64,000 bases of DNA, from contig CAYXBP010000008.1 of assembly GCA_964463355.1 (NCBI GenBank), positions 1 to 64,000 on the forward strand. Reading direction: 5' to 3'. The DNA comes from Firm-04 sp964463355 (GTDB lineage Bacteria; Bacillota; Clostridia; Oscillospirales; Ruminococcaceae). Both the position numbers and the translations under genes were made by a program. Every line of letters starts with the position of its first letter. Positions within the stretch are counted from its first letter, which is position 1. This document shows positions 8,240 through 17,464 of the stretch, piece by piece. Under the pieces are notes generated by a model. It ran no database searches and was not told the origin of the DNA. It was given only the letters and a program-made list of their open reading frames with translations.

Positions 8240-8587
8240 ATGGATTGCCTGTTTTGTAAGATCATCGCGGGGGAGATCCCCAGTACAAAGGTGTATGAGG
8301 ACGAATTCGTGTACGCATTTAAGGATATCAGCCCCATTGCACCGATTCACATTTTGTTCATTCCCAAGCAGCATATCTCTGGTGCAGCTGCCATCACCGA
8401 GGAGAATGCCGAAATCGTTGGTAAAATCTTCACTGCGATCGCGAAGGTTGCCGCCGAAGAACATCTTGACAGTGGTTTCCGTGTCATCACCAACAACGGT
8501 GCCGATGCAGGTCAGACAGTGCCGCATCTGCACTTTCATCTGCTTGCCGGCACGGAAATGGGTTGGTCTGCCGCAAGCGGCGTGTGA
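8240..8587 (+). CDS. HIT family nucleotide hydrolase
   Basis: A 115-aa histidine-triad protein, probably an adenosine 5'-phosphoramidate/Ap4A-type hydrolase. It opens with CLFCKIIAGEIPS and contains the triad HLHFH near residues 98-102, just after NNGADAGQTVPH. ATG 8240 has GAAAGGTGG 8 nt upstream; a frame starting 12 nt earlier overlaps this site. The usual GRPLGWPPG-like end is replaced by EMGWSAASGV, a mild divergence. Confidence 0.92.
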   Translation: MDCLFCKIIAGEIPSTKVYEDEFVYAFKDISPIAPIHILFIPKQHISGAAAITEENAEIVGKIFTAIAKVAAEEHLDSGFRVITNNGADAGQTVPHLHFHLLAGTEMGWSAASGV

Positions 8588-8605
8588 ACGCTCTTGGAGG
8601 AGAAA

Positions 8606-10714
8606 GTGCAAGGCACAGTCGCAACGGCTGTGCCTTTGTCAAATAATCGCGATGTGCGCCTGACCGAATGTTTTGTACTCTCCTGGGTTAGCGGATTGCT
8701 GCTGTGTTCATTTTTTCACAAGGGTACCGTTTCTTCCGCATGGCTCACGGCAGCCATCGGGTTTTGTATGCTGATGATTGTTTGTCTGCTTTGCCACTAT
8801 GCAAAACGCCGTGTCATCGCCTGTATATTGGGTGGCGTGGCTGCGCTTTGCAGTTGGAATATTCATACGTTTTTATACGCAAAACCATTGCTTGCCCTTG
8901 ATGGACAAACTGTGTCAGTGGCAGGTGTTATTACCGACAGCACGCCCTATGACGGTGGTACTGTACGCTATACGGTAAGGTTTTCGTCAAATGGGATTCC
9001 TGCGAACGCTTACTGGTATGCTGCCAACGCAGAGGCAGAAACCATTCTGCAAATTGGTGATAAGATTCGTGGCGATGCTACATTTCTGGCAAGCGATTCG
9101 AAATACAACACACAGCGCAATGTTTTTCTGATCCTGCGGAATGCATCTTTTGAGAAAGTCGGCAGTTCGTCTATTTATGTACTTAAGCGTGCAGTGCGCA
9201 GCTACCGCGATACTTGCGCTGCGAATATCATGCAGCATATGCCAAAGCAGAATGCCGCTCTGCTGCTTGCCATGCTCTTTGGCGATGATCGTAACCTCGC
9301 CGATGATACTGCCGCAGCCTTGTATCGTACGGGGATCGGTCATGTAATGGCGGTTTCGGGGTTGCACCTTGTATTCTTTTGCACGGCACTGAGTTTTATA
9401 CTGCACCATTTGCGATTTGGCGTGCGCGCCGTACTTTGCGGCAACCTCATTGCGATGCTGTTGTTTGTCGTGATGGTGGATTCTGCCATATCCGTGATGC
9501 GTGCCGCAATTATGCTGCTGTTAAGCCTGATTGCACCGATTTTTGGGCGCAAAAGAGACGCAGGGCGTTCTTTGTGTATTGCTATGTTCATCTGCACATT
9601 ACCCACGCCATATGTGATTGGATCGGCATCTTTCTGGCTTTCAGTATCAGGTGTATTCGGACTTACGATCCTCGCGCCCTATATGCGCAGCCGCAAGCCT
9701 GAAAAACAGAACGGTATTGCAGCCGTGTGGTGTGTCATTAGCAGTAAGCTTGCTCCGATGTTCTGGGTCTGGCTTGCCGTCTTGCCTGCCGCCGTGTTGC
9801 TCTGTGGCGAAACTTCGCTGCTTTCCGTGATTTCCAATGCGATACTGCTGCCTCTTTGCACTACAATTCTGGGTGTTGGGCTGCTGAGTGTTGCATTGGG
9901 CGGGATTGGTGTGGTTGTTCTTCCAGTTGCCAATGTGCTTTGCCGCATCGTGCTGATGCTTGCACAATTGTTAGCGAAATTGCCTTTTGCATCTCTTTCA
10001 GTAGTGCATCAAAGCACAAAAACATTGCTGATTCTGGCGGTGTGCGTACTCATACTACTGCGCCTAATGCACCGTGCAGATCCAAATTGTCTTCGTGTGG
10101 GCGTGATGTTGGTGGCTGCGGTGCTGCTGATACAGATTTCGATGGTGCGTTTGATGGAAAACCGTACTCTCTCACTTACATTGCTGGGAGAATGCGATAC
10201 GCCTGCCATTGTTTGCATTGCAAATGATACCATTGTACTGATCGACCAGAGCGGTGACAGTGACAATGTCAGGCTTGCCGCAGATTATTTGGAAGAGAAT
10301 GGCCGCTATCACATTACTGCGCTGGTGTTGCCGAATCTGCGTAATATTGCCGCTTACGAATCCCGTTTATGTAACCTGACCGTTGACCATGTTTATCTGG
10401 GAGATGCCACAGGGCTGCGCGCGAATACAACTCTGTGTGGTTGTGAACCGGAATCCTATACGGACAGCATGAACCTGCAAACTCAGGATATCATGCTGAC
10501 ATTGTTTACAAGTGGCTTTACGCTCCAATGGGATGATATGCTCATATCAGTGCCGGATGCAGACAGCACGCAATCGAAAAAGGCTGCCGTGGAGATTCGG
10601 TTAGGAGAGCAGATTACCGTTACCGATGCGGCACAGCATCAGACACTGTATGAAGAAAACCTTCGGCTGCGCTTTGCCCGTTCGGGGGCGTGGCAAGCGG
10701 AGTACACGGAATGA
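8606..10714 (+). CDS. comEC: ComEC/Rec2-type DNA uptake channel
   Basis: Membrane protein of about 702 aa with an N-terminal hydrophobic segment, an OB-like region (about 95-200) and the multi-spanning Competence domain (about 215-500), which has the marker RTGIGHVMAVSGLHLVFF. ComEC forms the channel that takes single-stranded DNA across the membrane. The C-terminal third (about 510-702) is where a metallo-beta-lactamase nuclease domain normally sits, but the HxHxDH metal signature is absent and the region reads like a decayed version of that domain. GTG 8606 follows GGAGGAG at 5 nt; an in-frame TTG at 8594 overlaps the ribosome site. It is followed by holA, the common clostridial order. Confidence 0.9.
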   Translation: MQGTVATAVPLSNNRDVRLTECFVLSWVSGLLLCSFFHKGTVSSAWLTAAIGFCMLMIVCLLCHYAKRRVIACILGGVAALCSWNIHTFLYAKPLLALDGQTVSVAGVITDSTPYDGGTVRYTVRFSSNGIPANAYWYAANAEAETILQIGDKIRGDATFLASDSKYNTQRNVFLILRNASFEKVGSSSIYVLKRAVRSYRDTCAANIMQHMPKQNAALLLAMLFGDDRNLADDTAAALYRTGIGHVMAVSGLHLVFFCTALSFILHHLRFGVRAVLCGNLIAMLLFVVMVDSAISVMRAAIMLLLSLIAPIFGRKRDAGRSLCIAMFICTLPTPYVIGSASFWLSVSGVFGLTILAPYMRSRKPEKQNGIAAVWCVISSKLAPMFWVWLAVLPAAVLLCGETSLLSVISNAILLPLCTTILGVGLLSVALGGIGVVVLPVANVLCRIVLMLAQLLAKLPFASLSVVHQSTKTLLILAVCVLILLRLMHRADPNCLRVGVMLVAAVLLIQISMVRLMENRTLSLTLLGECDTPAIVCIANDTIVLIDQSGDSDNVRLAADYLEENGRYHITALVLPNLRNIAAYESRLCNLTVDHVYLGDATGLRANTTLCGCEPESYTDSMNLQTQDIMLTLFTSGFTLQWDDMLISVPDADSTQSKKAAVEIRLGEQITVTDAAQHQTLYEENLRLRFARSGAWQAEYTE

Positions 10715-10738
10715 TTGCTACAGAAGGGAGCTGACAGT

Positions 10739-11818
10739 ATGCCAAGGCTCAGCGCGCAGGATACCCTGCGAGAAATGAGCAGAGAAACCCCACCCTCCTG
10801 CTGCTATATTTGTGGCGAGGACGGCGTGACGGCAAACAATCTGCAAAAGCGGATTTTAAAAAAGCTGACAGACGGCGATGCACTCTCGTACACTGTATTT
10901 GATGGGCAGGCACTGGATCTTGACCGTATGGCAGAGGCTTGTATGTTCTGCCCGATGTTTCAGCCGTTTAATGTTATTATTGTGCGGGATTTTGATCCCG
11001 ATATGTTGCCTGCTGCTACGGTAGATGCTGCACTGGAGCTATGGAAGAATCTGCCGGAGCGTGTGGTTGTGCTGGTGATAATCTCTGCGCAACAAGTGTA
11101 TGAGATCAAACGCGGTGAGCCTGCTTTTCTGCCAAAGCATAAGAAGATCGCCGCTTTTTTTGAAAAAAATGGAATTTTGTGCATCTGCGAAAAGAAAAAC
11201 GCCTTACAACTGGGCAAGCAAATCCAGGAGCGTGCCAAACGGCACGGTTGCACCATTGGCAGAAATGAAGCTGAACTGCTTGCAAACCGCTGTTTGTGCG
11301 ATTCCACATTGGTGCATACCGAGTTGGATAAGCTGATGGCTTGTGCTGATGCCGGCGAGATTACTTCAGAGATGCTGGATGCTTTGACTGTTGCTCAACC
11401 CGATGCCGATGTGTTCCGTTTGGCAAAGGCGGTGACCGCAGGCAATGGCAATGCGGCATTTTCTCTGTTGCAGATGCTGACCGCGAAAAGTGAAGATTCC
11501 AAAACGATACTGGGGCTGCTTGCAATCTTGACAAGCAATTTTATAGATCTGTACCGTGCAAAACTGGGCCTTGGTGCGGCAAAGCAGCAGGATACCATCG
11601 CGGCAGAGTTTGGCTACCCTAAAAACAAGGAGTTTCTGGTGCGTAATGCCATGCGCGATTGCCGCAATATGAGTCTGCCGCAGCTGCGCGCTTGTATTCG
11701 TATTTTGCGGGAAACCGATCGTGCGTGTAAATCCAGCCGTACTGCACCGAAGCTGTTGTTAGAACAAGCTATTGTGCAGATGCTGCGTGCGCAGTTTGCC
11801 GAGGAGGGTTCTGGTTGA
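10739..11818 (+). CDS. holA: DNA polymerase III delta subunit
   Basis: Clamp-loader subunit of 359 aa that opens the beta clamp. It has a AAA+-like but non-catalytic fold: N-terminal CYICGEDGVTANNLQKRI, a central VFRLAKAVTAGNGNAAFSLL region and a C-terminal collar domain. ATG 10739 has AAGGGAG 6 nt upstream. The stop overlaps the next start in TTGA, so translation of the RNase M5-like gene is probably coupled. Confidence 0.92.
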   Translation: MPRLSAQDTLREMSRETPPSCCYICGEDGVTANNLQKRILKKLTDGDALSYTVFDGQALDLDRMAEACMFCPMFQPFNVIIVRDFDPDMLPAATVDAALELWKNLPERVVVLVIISAQQVYEIKRGEPAFLPKHKKIAAFFEKNGILCICEKKNALQLGKQIQERAKRHGCTIGRNEAELLANRCLCDSTLVHTELDKLMACADAGEITSEMLDALTVAQPDADVFRLAKAVTAGNGNAAFSLLQMLTAKSEDSKTILGLLAILTSNFIDLYRAKLGLGAAKQQDTIAAEFGYPKNKEFLVRNAMRDCRNMSLPQLRACIRILRETDRACKSSRTAPKLLLEQAIVQMLRAQFAEEGSG

Positions 11819-12429
11819 ACGAGAAAATTGCACTTGTGCCCGCTGTGGTGGTAGAAGGGAAATACGATAAGATCTGCATTAACGCCTACTTTGATTGTAC
11901 CGTTATTGTGACTGATGGATTTCGCATTTATAAACGCCCAGAACAGCTGGAATTGATCCGTCATTATGCACGCACGAATGGCGTGGTGATTTTGACGGAT
12001 GCCGATGCTGCCGGTTTCCAGATACGAGGATATCTTAAGGGCGCAATTGCCGAGGGCAAGCTGTACCATGTGTATATTCCCGGCATTCATGGCAAGGAAA
12101 AACGCAAGGCAAAACCCTCTGCGGAGGGAACTTTAGGCGTAGAGGGTATGGACAGAGAAACTTTGATGATGGCATTTGCACGAGCAGGCATCTTTGATAT
12201 GGATGCAGTGCCGAAGCAAGGTTCGCCTATTACCCCAGCATTGCTGTATGAATATGGGCTTACGGGCAGTGCGGATTGTTCGGTACGGCGTAAAGCCCTG
12301 CTGGATGCGTTGCGCCTGCCATGCCATTTATCGGTCAACGGTCTGTGCGAGGTGCTTTCCACCATGACCACGGCTGAGACTTGTGGCGAATTTTTCGCTG
12401 CATATCTGCCCCGTGAGGAGGAAACATGA
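11815..12429 (+). CDS. Toprim nuclease, RNase M5-like (5S rRNA maturation)
   Basis: A 204-aa protein with a Toprim domain (VVVEGKYDK near residues 11-19 and LTDADAAGFQIR near 59-71, supplying the Glu and DxD metal ligands) and a C-terminal region typical of the RNase M5/DUF4093 family (YIPGIHGKEKRK, GTLGVEGM). RNase M5 processes 5S rRNA precursors with ribosomal protein L18. The start is TTG 11815 with GGAGGG upstream, overlapping the holA stop. Classical RnmV is slightly shorter, and here it clusters with holA instead of ksgA. Assignment to the family is good and to the exact role moderate. Confidence 0.82.
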   Translation: MNEKIALVPAVVVEGKYDKICINAYFDCTVIVTDGFRIYKRPEQLELIRHYARTNGVVILTDADAAGFQIRGYLKGAIAEGKLYHVYIPGIHGKEKRKAKPSAEGTLGVEGMDRETLMMAFARAGIFDMDAVPKQGSPITPALLYEYGLTGSADCSVRRKALLDALRLPCHLSVNGLCEVLSTMTTAETCGEFFAAYLPREEET

Positions 12430-13742
12430 TGCAGCTTGCTTCTCTGGATTTTCTGCTGTTTTTCTTTCCCGCTGTTGTGGTGGTAGGCGTATGCCTGCCA
12501 AAGAACTGGCGCAATCTATGGTGTGGTGTTGCAGGCATGGCTTATTGCTTTTTGCAGGGTTTGTCAGCATTTTTGCCGATGGTGCTTTCGGTATTCGTTG
12601 TGCGGCTTTTGTTACTGCATATCAACGAAGTATCTTCTGAACGCCGAAAAGAGCTTACCATGCTTGCAGGCTTTTGCGTTTTGCTTTGCATGGTTCTGCT
12701 TTCGCGATTCTGGCATGGATCTGTACCAATTGCAATGGCACTTTGTCTAATGCAACTCGTAGAACTGCTGCTCATGTATCGTCATCAGCCGCAGCCGATG
12801 CTCCCCTTTGCGGTATATTTCGGTTACTGTTTCGGGCTGATGCGTTTGTGGGCAGGGCCTATCCTGACGGTAGCGCAATATGAATACATCACCGAGAATT
12901 GCAAATGCACACTGATGCGCTTTGGAAAGGGCATTGGTAACTTTGTTCGCGGATTTGCGAAGCTTGTACTGCTCGCGCTGCCTGCAAACACCATTGCAGC
13001 GTTCCTGCTGCGGCGTGCAGAAGCCAAAAGTCTTTCTCTGCTTGATGCACTCGTTGGCTTGATCGTCGTGTTTTTTACGGTGCATTATGGCCTGGGCGGT
13101 ATGGCACAAATGGGTAGAGGTCTTGGTTCCATGTTGGGCTATATTTACCCTGAAGAATTGCATACACTGCCTGCTGCCCTTACCTGTCGCAGCTATTGGG
13201 AGCAGCTTTGGACATCTGCGGCACAATGGGCAGAACGTGTCTTTCATATGTATATCCCAGCACTGCACCGCGGTGTGCGAATGCTCACTTTCGGTGTGAC
13301 AATAGGATTACTGTTCGGTCGCGGGTGGAATGGTTTGCTGTGGGGGTTGCTGCTTGCAATGGTTTTTTGGGCAGAGCCAAAATTGCAGCAGTTCTTCGCG
13401 CGTGCGGGTATCCGCCTGCCCGTTGCCGTGCGACGAACTGTTGTAAGCTGTCTGGTGCTGTTGAGCATAGGTACACTGTATCCCATCACTTTTGGTGGTG
13501 CGATAGATTACGGATTCGCACTTTTCGGCGCAAACGGATTCCGACTGCACGCAGCGGTGCTTTATCTCCTGAAAACCAACTGGTATGTACTGCTGAGCGG
13601 CGTATTGCTGCTTCTGCCGACACGGCAGTGGCTGAAGCGTGGCACAGCGCGTAGTCGCGTATTAGATTGGCTTAGTGTATTGTTGGCACCCCTCAGCGAA
13701 TGTCTATTGCTTGTGCTGTGTATAGGTGCATTGCTTGTTTAA
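12426..13742 (+). CDS. MBOAT-like multi-spanning membrane protein, apparently without catalytic His
   Basis: A 438-aa protein with about ten hydrophobic segments and a layout resembling AlgI/DltB-type O-acyltransferases: N-terminal LDFLLFFFPAVVVV, a middle RLWAGPILTVAQY, GRGLGSMLGYIYPEEL followed by SYWEQLWTSAAQW (compare the SEFWRRWHISL block), and RGWNGLLWGLLLAM where acyltransferases have WGxxHG. The invariant His of that last motif is missing, and the WRRWH block lacks its His. ATG 12426 overlaps the upstream stop (ATGA), with GAGGAGG upstream. The family call is by pattern only; an unrelated polytopic protein is possible. Confidence 0.55.
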   Translation: MMQLASLDFLLFFFPAVVVVGVCLPKNWRNLWCGVAGMAYCFLQGLSAFLPMVLSVFVVRLLLLHINEVSSERRKELTMLAGFCVLLCMVLLSRFWHGSVPIAMALCLMQLVELLLMYRHQPQPMLPFAVYFGYCFGLMRLWAGPILTVAQYEYITENCKCTLMRFGKGIGNFVRGFAKLVLLALPANTIAAFLLRRAEAKSLSLLDALVGLIVVFFTVHYGLGGMAQMGRGLGSMLGYIYPEELHTLPAALTCRSYWEQLWTSAAQWAERVFHMYIPALHRGVRMLTFGVTIGLLFGRGWNGLLWGLLLAMVFWAEPKLQQFFARAGIRLPVAVRRTVVSCLVLLSIGTLYPITFGGAIDYGFALFGANGFRLHAAVLYLLKTNWYVLLSGVLLLLPTRQWLKRGTARSRVLDWLSVLLAPLSECLLLVLCIGALLV

Positions 13743-13763
13743 AAGAAAGGAAGATTTTCAATC

Positions 13764-14588
13764 ATGTCTACATTTACTGCAAAAGATTTTGAAATCATTG
13801 ATATGCACGCGCATATTTTCCCACATAAAATCAGCGAAAAAGCAACCCGTTCCATCGGTGATTTTTATGATATCAAAATGTTTTATGCCATTGGTGAATC
13901 TGAAGCACTGTTACAGGCAGAAAAAAAGATTGATGCAAAGAAAATGCTTGTTTGCTCGGTGGCAACCACCGCAAAGCAAGTTGTTTCTATCAATGATTTT
14001 ATTGGAGCAGAATGTAAGGCTCACCCTGAATTTATCGGCTTTGCAGCCATGCACGGCGATTTTGAACACATCGATGATGAGATAGACCGTGTTATTGGCA
14101 TGGGTATGAAAGGCATCAAGCTTCACCCCGATTTTCAGCGCACAGCCATTGACGATCCCAAATCTTACCGTATTTATGAAGCCGTTGAAGGAAAACTACC
14201 TGTATTGATCCATATGGGCGATTATCGTCACGATTTCTCGCACCCAACTATGTTGGTCAAGGTGATGAAAGATTTCCCGAAGCTGCAAGTAATCGCTTCC
14301 CATCTGGGTGGCTATGGGGCATGGGCAGAGGCGGAAGCTGTGCTTTACCCTGCCGAGCAAATGATGGTCGACACCAGCAGCTCCCTCGCATTTATGTCCA
14401 AAGACCGCGCCCTGCGCCTGATTCGGCACTATGGTGTGGAACGCTGTATGTTCGGCACAGATTTCCCTATGTGGTCGCCTGCTGAGGAGGTGGCACGTCA
14501 TTTTGCACTGGAGCTTACCGAAGAAGAGTATCGTAAGATTTTTGCAGAGAATGCAAAGCGATTTATACTCAAAGAAATGGATATTTAA
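13764..14588 (+). CDS. Amidohydrolase family metal-dependent hydrolase
   Basis: A 274-aa TIM-barrel hydrolase of the amidohydrolase-2 type. Metal-site motifs are DMHAHIFP (residues 13-20), GIKLHPDFQ, ASHLGGYG and FGTDFP near residue 231. Related enzymes include decarboxylases and lactonases; the substrate cannot be told here. ATG 13764 follows AAAGGAAG. It is followed by the methyltransferase remnant. Confidence 0.85.
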   Translation: MSTFTAKDFEIIDMHAHIFPHKISEKATRSIGDFYDIKMFYAIGESEALLQAEKKIDAKKMLVCSVATTAKQVVSINDFIGAECKAHPEFIGFAAMHGDFEHIDDEIDRVIGMGMKGIKLHPDFQRTAIDDPKSYRIYEAVEGKLPVLIHMGDYRHDFSHPTMLVKVMKDFPKLQVIASHLGGYGAWAEAEAVLYPAEQMMVDTSSSLAFMSKDRALRLIRHYGVERCMFGTDFPMWSPAEEVARHFALELTEEEYRKIFAENAKRFILKEMDI

Positions 14589-14642
14589 AATGATACCGTG
14601 CAATTGATGTTGGAAAATAATGATACGATTGGGGCGAATGCG

Positions 14643-14974
14643 ATGCATGTTATTAGCTTGTTTAGTGGATGCGGCGGTCTTGATCTTGGGATTTGCAAGA
14701 AACGGCTGTTCCTGCTGACCCGAAGAATCATCACAATCCAGACGCAGTTAACAACAATGAATACTTTACAGGTGCGTATTCTCCGATCTTTATGAGCCGT
14801 AACAGAGTAAAGAATTGGGATGAGCAGGCATTTACCGTTTAAGCATCTGGTCGTCAGTGTCAGCTTCATCCTCAATCTCCTAAGATAGAGAAGTTCGGAA
14901 AAAACGACTGCTTGATCTTACAAGAAGAAGCCACTCGCCGCTTTTGGTGGATGGCAAACGCCATAAAACTATAA
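14643..14974 (+). pseudogene. Remnant of a cytosine-5 DNA methyltransferase
   Basis: ATG 14643 opens MHVISLFSGCGGLDLGI, the AdoMet-binding motif I of C5-methyltransferases, and then goes out of frame after about 17 codons. A second frame from about 14715 to 14974 encodes EYFTGAYSPIFMSRNRV, WDEQAFTV, stop, ASGRQCQLHPQSPK, which matches the conserved C-terminal region of Dcm/HaeIII-type enzymes. The stop at 14840-14842 sits where Gln is expected (CAA to TAA). The catalytic PCQ loop and most of the middle are missing. The gene has therefore suffered a large internal deletion, a frameshift and a nonsense change. No restriction endonuclease gene remains nearby. Confidence 0.8.
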
Positions 14975-14985
14975 AGGAAAAGTAT

Positions 14986-16908
14986 ATGCTGTTATCCTGT
15001 ACAGGAATTAATAAATTTTATCAAGGGGCACAGGTGTTGAAATCCGTTGCACTGACAGTGGAGAATCAAGATCGTATCGGCTTGGTGGGTATCAACGGTT
15101 GCGGTAAAAGTACGCTGCTGCGGATTCTTATGGAAAAAGAACTGCCCGATCGTGTAGATGCAGAGGAACCTGTCATCACCAAAGCAAACTGCTTGCGAGT
15201 GGGATATCTTGCGCAGAATGCTGGACTGGATGCCTCGCGCTCTGTGCTGGAGGAAATGAACGCCGCTTTCGCGCCATTGCTTGCTGCGCAGGAGGAAATG
15301 CGACGTTTGGAAACGAAAATGAATGATGGGCTGACCGATGCTGAATCCGATGAATATGCCAGACTTGCCACCTATTTTGAAAGCAATGACGGTTATCGCA
15401 CGGATGTGCGTATCCGCACAGTGCTATTTGGTATGGGCTTTACCGAAGCGGATATGAATCGCAAGGTATCTGGATTTTCCGGCGGTGAAAAAACCAGACT
15501 TGCACTCTGTAAGCTGTTGCTGGAGGCTCCCGAACTTCTGATTCTTGATGAGCCGACCAACCACTTGGACTTCCAGACCATCAATTGGCTGGAAAACTAC
15601 CTCAAGGATTGGAAGGGCGCATTGCTGATCGTTAGCCATGATCGCCTTTTTCTTGATCGGCTTTGCAACAGTATCTGCGAACTGGAACGTGGGCATCTTA
15701 GCCGATATAAGGGAAACTATACGGCGTATACCCATCTGCGTGCTGAGGCAGTTGCCCGACAGCAGAAGGAGTATGACGCGCAGCAAAAAGAAATCGCCAA
15801 ACTGGAAGATTATGTTGCGCGCAATCTCGTGCGTGCTTCAACTTCTAAAAGCGCGAAAAGCCGCGTGAAACAGCTGGAAAAGATTGAGCGTGTGGAAAAG
15901 CCCTTTGCTGAAGCAAAAAGTGCAAAGTTGGCGTTTACTTATGCGGTTACGCCGCCGTTGGAGGTTTTAGAGGTTCGCGGTATTGATTTGACCGTTGGCG
16001 AGGGCGACAAACGAAAAACACTCATGGAGGATATTTCGTTTACTGTGCGGCGTGGTGAAAAACTGGGTATCATTGGCGAAAATGGTGCAGGAAAATCCAC
16101 CTTACTGAAAGTGCTGCGGAATATTCTGCCCCATAAAGGTCTGGTTCGATGGGCATCTGGTGTGCGCATTGCCTGTTTTGAACAGGAAAGCGAAAGTCTT
16201 AACCCCTACGTTACAGTGATGCAGGAATTGCATGACAGATATCCCACCCTTAGCGATTTTGAAGTGCGCAGCCTGCTGGGACAGGTACGCTTAACTGGCG
16301 AAAACGTTTTTAAAGAGGTAGGAGTTATCTCTGGTGGAGAGCGTGCCAAGCTTTGTTTTGCCATATTGATGATGGAGCATGGCAACGTGCTTTTGTTGGA
16401 TGAGCCGACAAACCATCTTGATCTTGCCACAAAGGAGGTTCTGGAAGAGGCACTGGCAGCCTTTGATGGTACGATTTTGTTTGTCAGCCATGACCGTTAT
16501 CTGCTGGAACGCATCGCAGATGGTCTGTTGGTGATGAAAGACGGCAAACTGGAACGCTTCAAAGGTAAGTTCTCGATGTATCAAGAGCTGTTGTGCCGTC
16601 GTACTGAAGAGGAAGAAGAAACCGCGCAGCAGGAAAAAGCCAAAAAAAACGCAGAGAATACAAAGCGTGCCTACCGAACCAAAGAGCAGCGTAGTCAGGA
16701 TGCGAAACGCCGTCAGGAACAGCACCGCATTGAGCAAGAAATGGAAGCATTACAGGCAGAGCAAGCCGAGGTACAGGCATCGTTGGAGGATGAAGCGGTA
16801 TTCAGCGATTATCCGAAGATGCAAGCGGCTTGTCTGCGATTGGAGGAGATTCGTCAGACACTGGACGATATGCTGGAGCAGCTTATTCTACTTGAGGAAG
16901 AAGCATAA
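14986..16908 (+). CDS. ABC-F family ATPase (YdiF/Uup-like, ribosome-associated)
   Basis: A 640-aa protein with two ABC domains and no membrane segments. Domain 1 has Walker A GINGCGKST near residue 35, signature SGGEKTRLAL and Walker B LLILDEPTNHLD; domain 2 has GENGAGKST and SGGERAKLCF. A charged linker joins them and a Lys/Glu/Gln-rich coiled coil fills the C terminus (about 545-640), as in Uup/YdiF proteins. ABC-F proteins act on the ribosomal E site; some protect from antibiotics, but nothing here shows resistance. ATG 14986 follows AAAGGA. Confidence 0.9.
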   Translation: MLLSCTGINKFYQGAQVLKSVALTVENQDRIGLVGINGCGKSTLLRILMEKELPDRVDAEEPVITKANCLRVGYLAQNAGLDASRSVLEEMNAAFAPLLAAQEEMRRLETKMNDGLTDAESDEYARLATYFESNDGYRTDVRIRTVLFGMGFTEADMNRKVSGFSGGEKTRLALCKLLLEAPELLILDEPTNHLDFQTINWLENYLKDWKGALLIVSHDRLFLDRLCNSICELERGHLSRYKGNYTAYTHLRAEAVARQQKEYDAQQKEIAKLEDYVARNLVRASTSKSAKSRVKQLEKIERVEKPFAEAKSAKLAFTYAVTPPLEVLEVRGIDLTVGEGDKRKTLMEDISFTVRRGEKLGIIGENGAGKSTLLKVLRNILPHKGLVRWASGVRIACFEQESESLNPYVTVMQELHDRYPTLSDFEVRSLLGQVRLTGENVFKEVGVISGGERAKLCFAILMMEHGNVLLLDEPTNHLDLATKEVLEEALAAFDGTILFVSHDRYLLERIADGLLVMKDGKLERFKGKFSMYQELLCRRTEEEEETAQQEKAKKNAENTKRAYRTKEQRSQDAKRRQEQHRIEQEMEALQAEQAEVQASLEDEAVFSDYPKMQAACLRLEEIRQTLDDMLEQLILLEEEA

Positions 16909-16982
16909 ACGGTATCCCTATAGAATTGATATCCGTGTGATACTGCTGTTTCAGCAGAATATTTCTTCACTATCATAACACA

Positions 16983-17019
16983 AAAGTCCCACCCGCAGCA
17001 TCTCCACGGGTGGGACTTT
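16983..17019. terminator. Bidirectional terminator between ABC-F and Cys-rich small protein
   Basis: A perfect 13-bp stem (16983-16995 with 17007-17019; AAAGTCCCACCCG) serves two convergent genes. The A/T ends give short U-runs both ways. Confidence 0.7.
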
Positions 17020-17051
17020 GTCATCTACCGACTACTGACAGCCGAAAATGA

Positions 17052-17189
17052 TCAGCAGCAGGAGTTGTTATTGCAGCCGCAGTTGTTGCCGCCCCAAGAA
17101 TTGCCACAGCCACAGCCGCAGAACAAGAAGAACAGAACGATCAGAATGATAATCCAGTAGCAGTTGTTACCCTCGCATCCACAGTTCAT
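17052..17189 (-). CDS. Cys/Asn-rich single-span small protein (HCB-13/YjcZ-like)
   Basis: A 45-aa protein: MNCGCEGNNC, one hydrophobic helix (about residues 11-24, YWIIILIVLFFLFC), then a Cys/Gly/Asn-rich tail ending NNNSCC. It has 11 cysteines. Start ATG 17189 has GAAGGAG upstream, a strong site. Such proteins are annotated in spore-formers as chorion class high-cysteine HCB protein 13, and YjcZ-like relatives are sporulation proteins; a spore-coat or membrane role is inferred. A CATATCAT element about 90 nt upstream resembles a sigma-E/K -10, which is weak support for mother-cell expression. Confidence 0.75.
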   Translation of the reverse strand: MNCGCEGNNCYWIIILIVLFFLFCGCGCGNSWGGNNCGCNNNSCC

Positions 17190-17464
17190 AAATCAAGCAC
17201 TCCTTCAAAAAAATTGTGTAGTTGCTCAGCGTCCGGATCGCTTCGCGCGGTGTGAGAGGCGGTTTGCCGCTTCCCAATGTCATGATATGCCACAGCAGAA
17301 AATGTGTGACGGTATTTAAAAATTTTTTTGCGTGCCCTTTTGCATGAGATCTTGTACATCCGCTCATACTGAATATGCAAAGCCACCGTCATCATGTTCA
17401 CAGCACATGGCGAATATGATGAACCAGATGGCGATTCATATTTGTCATGAGGGAGGGCATCACC

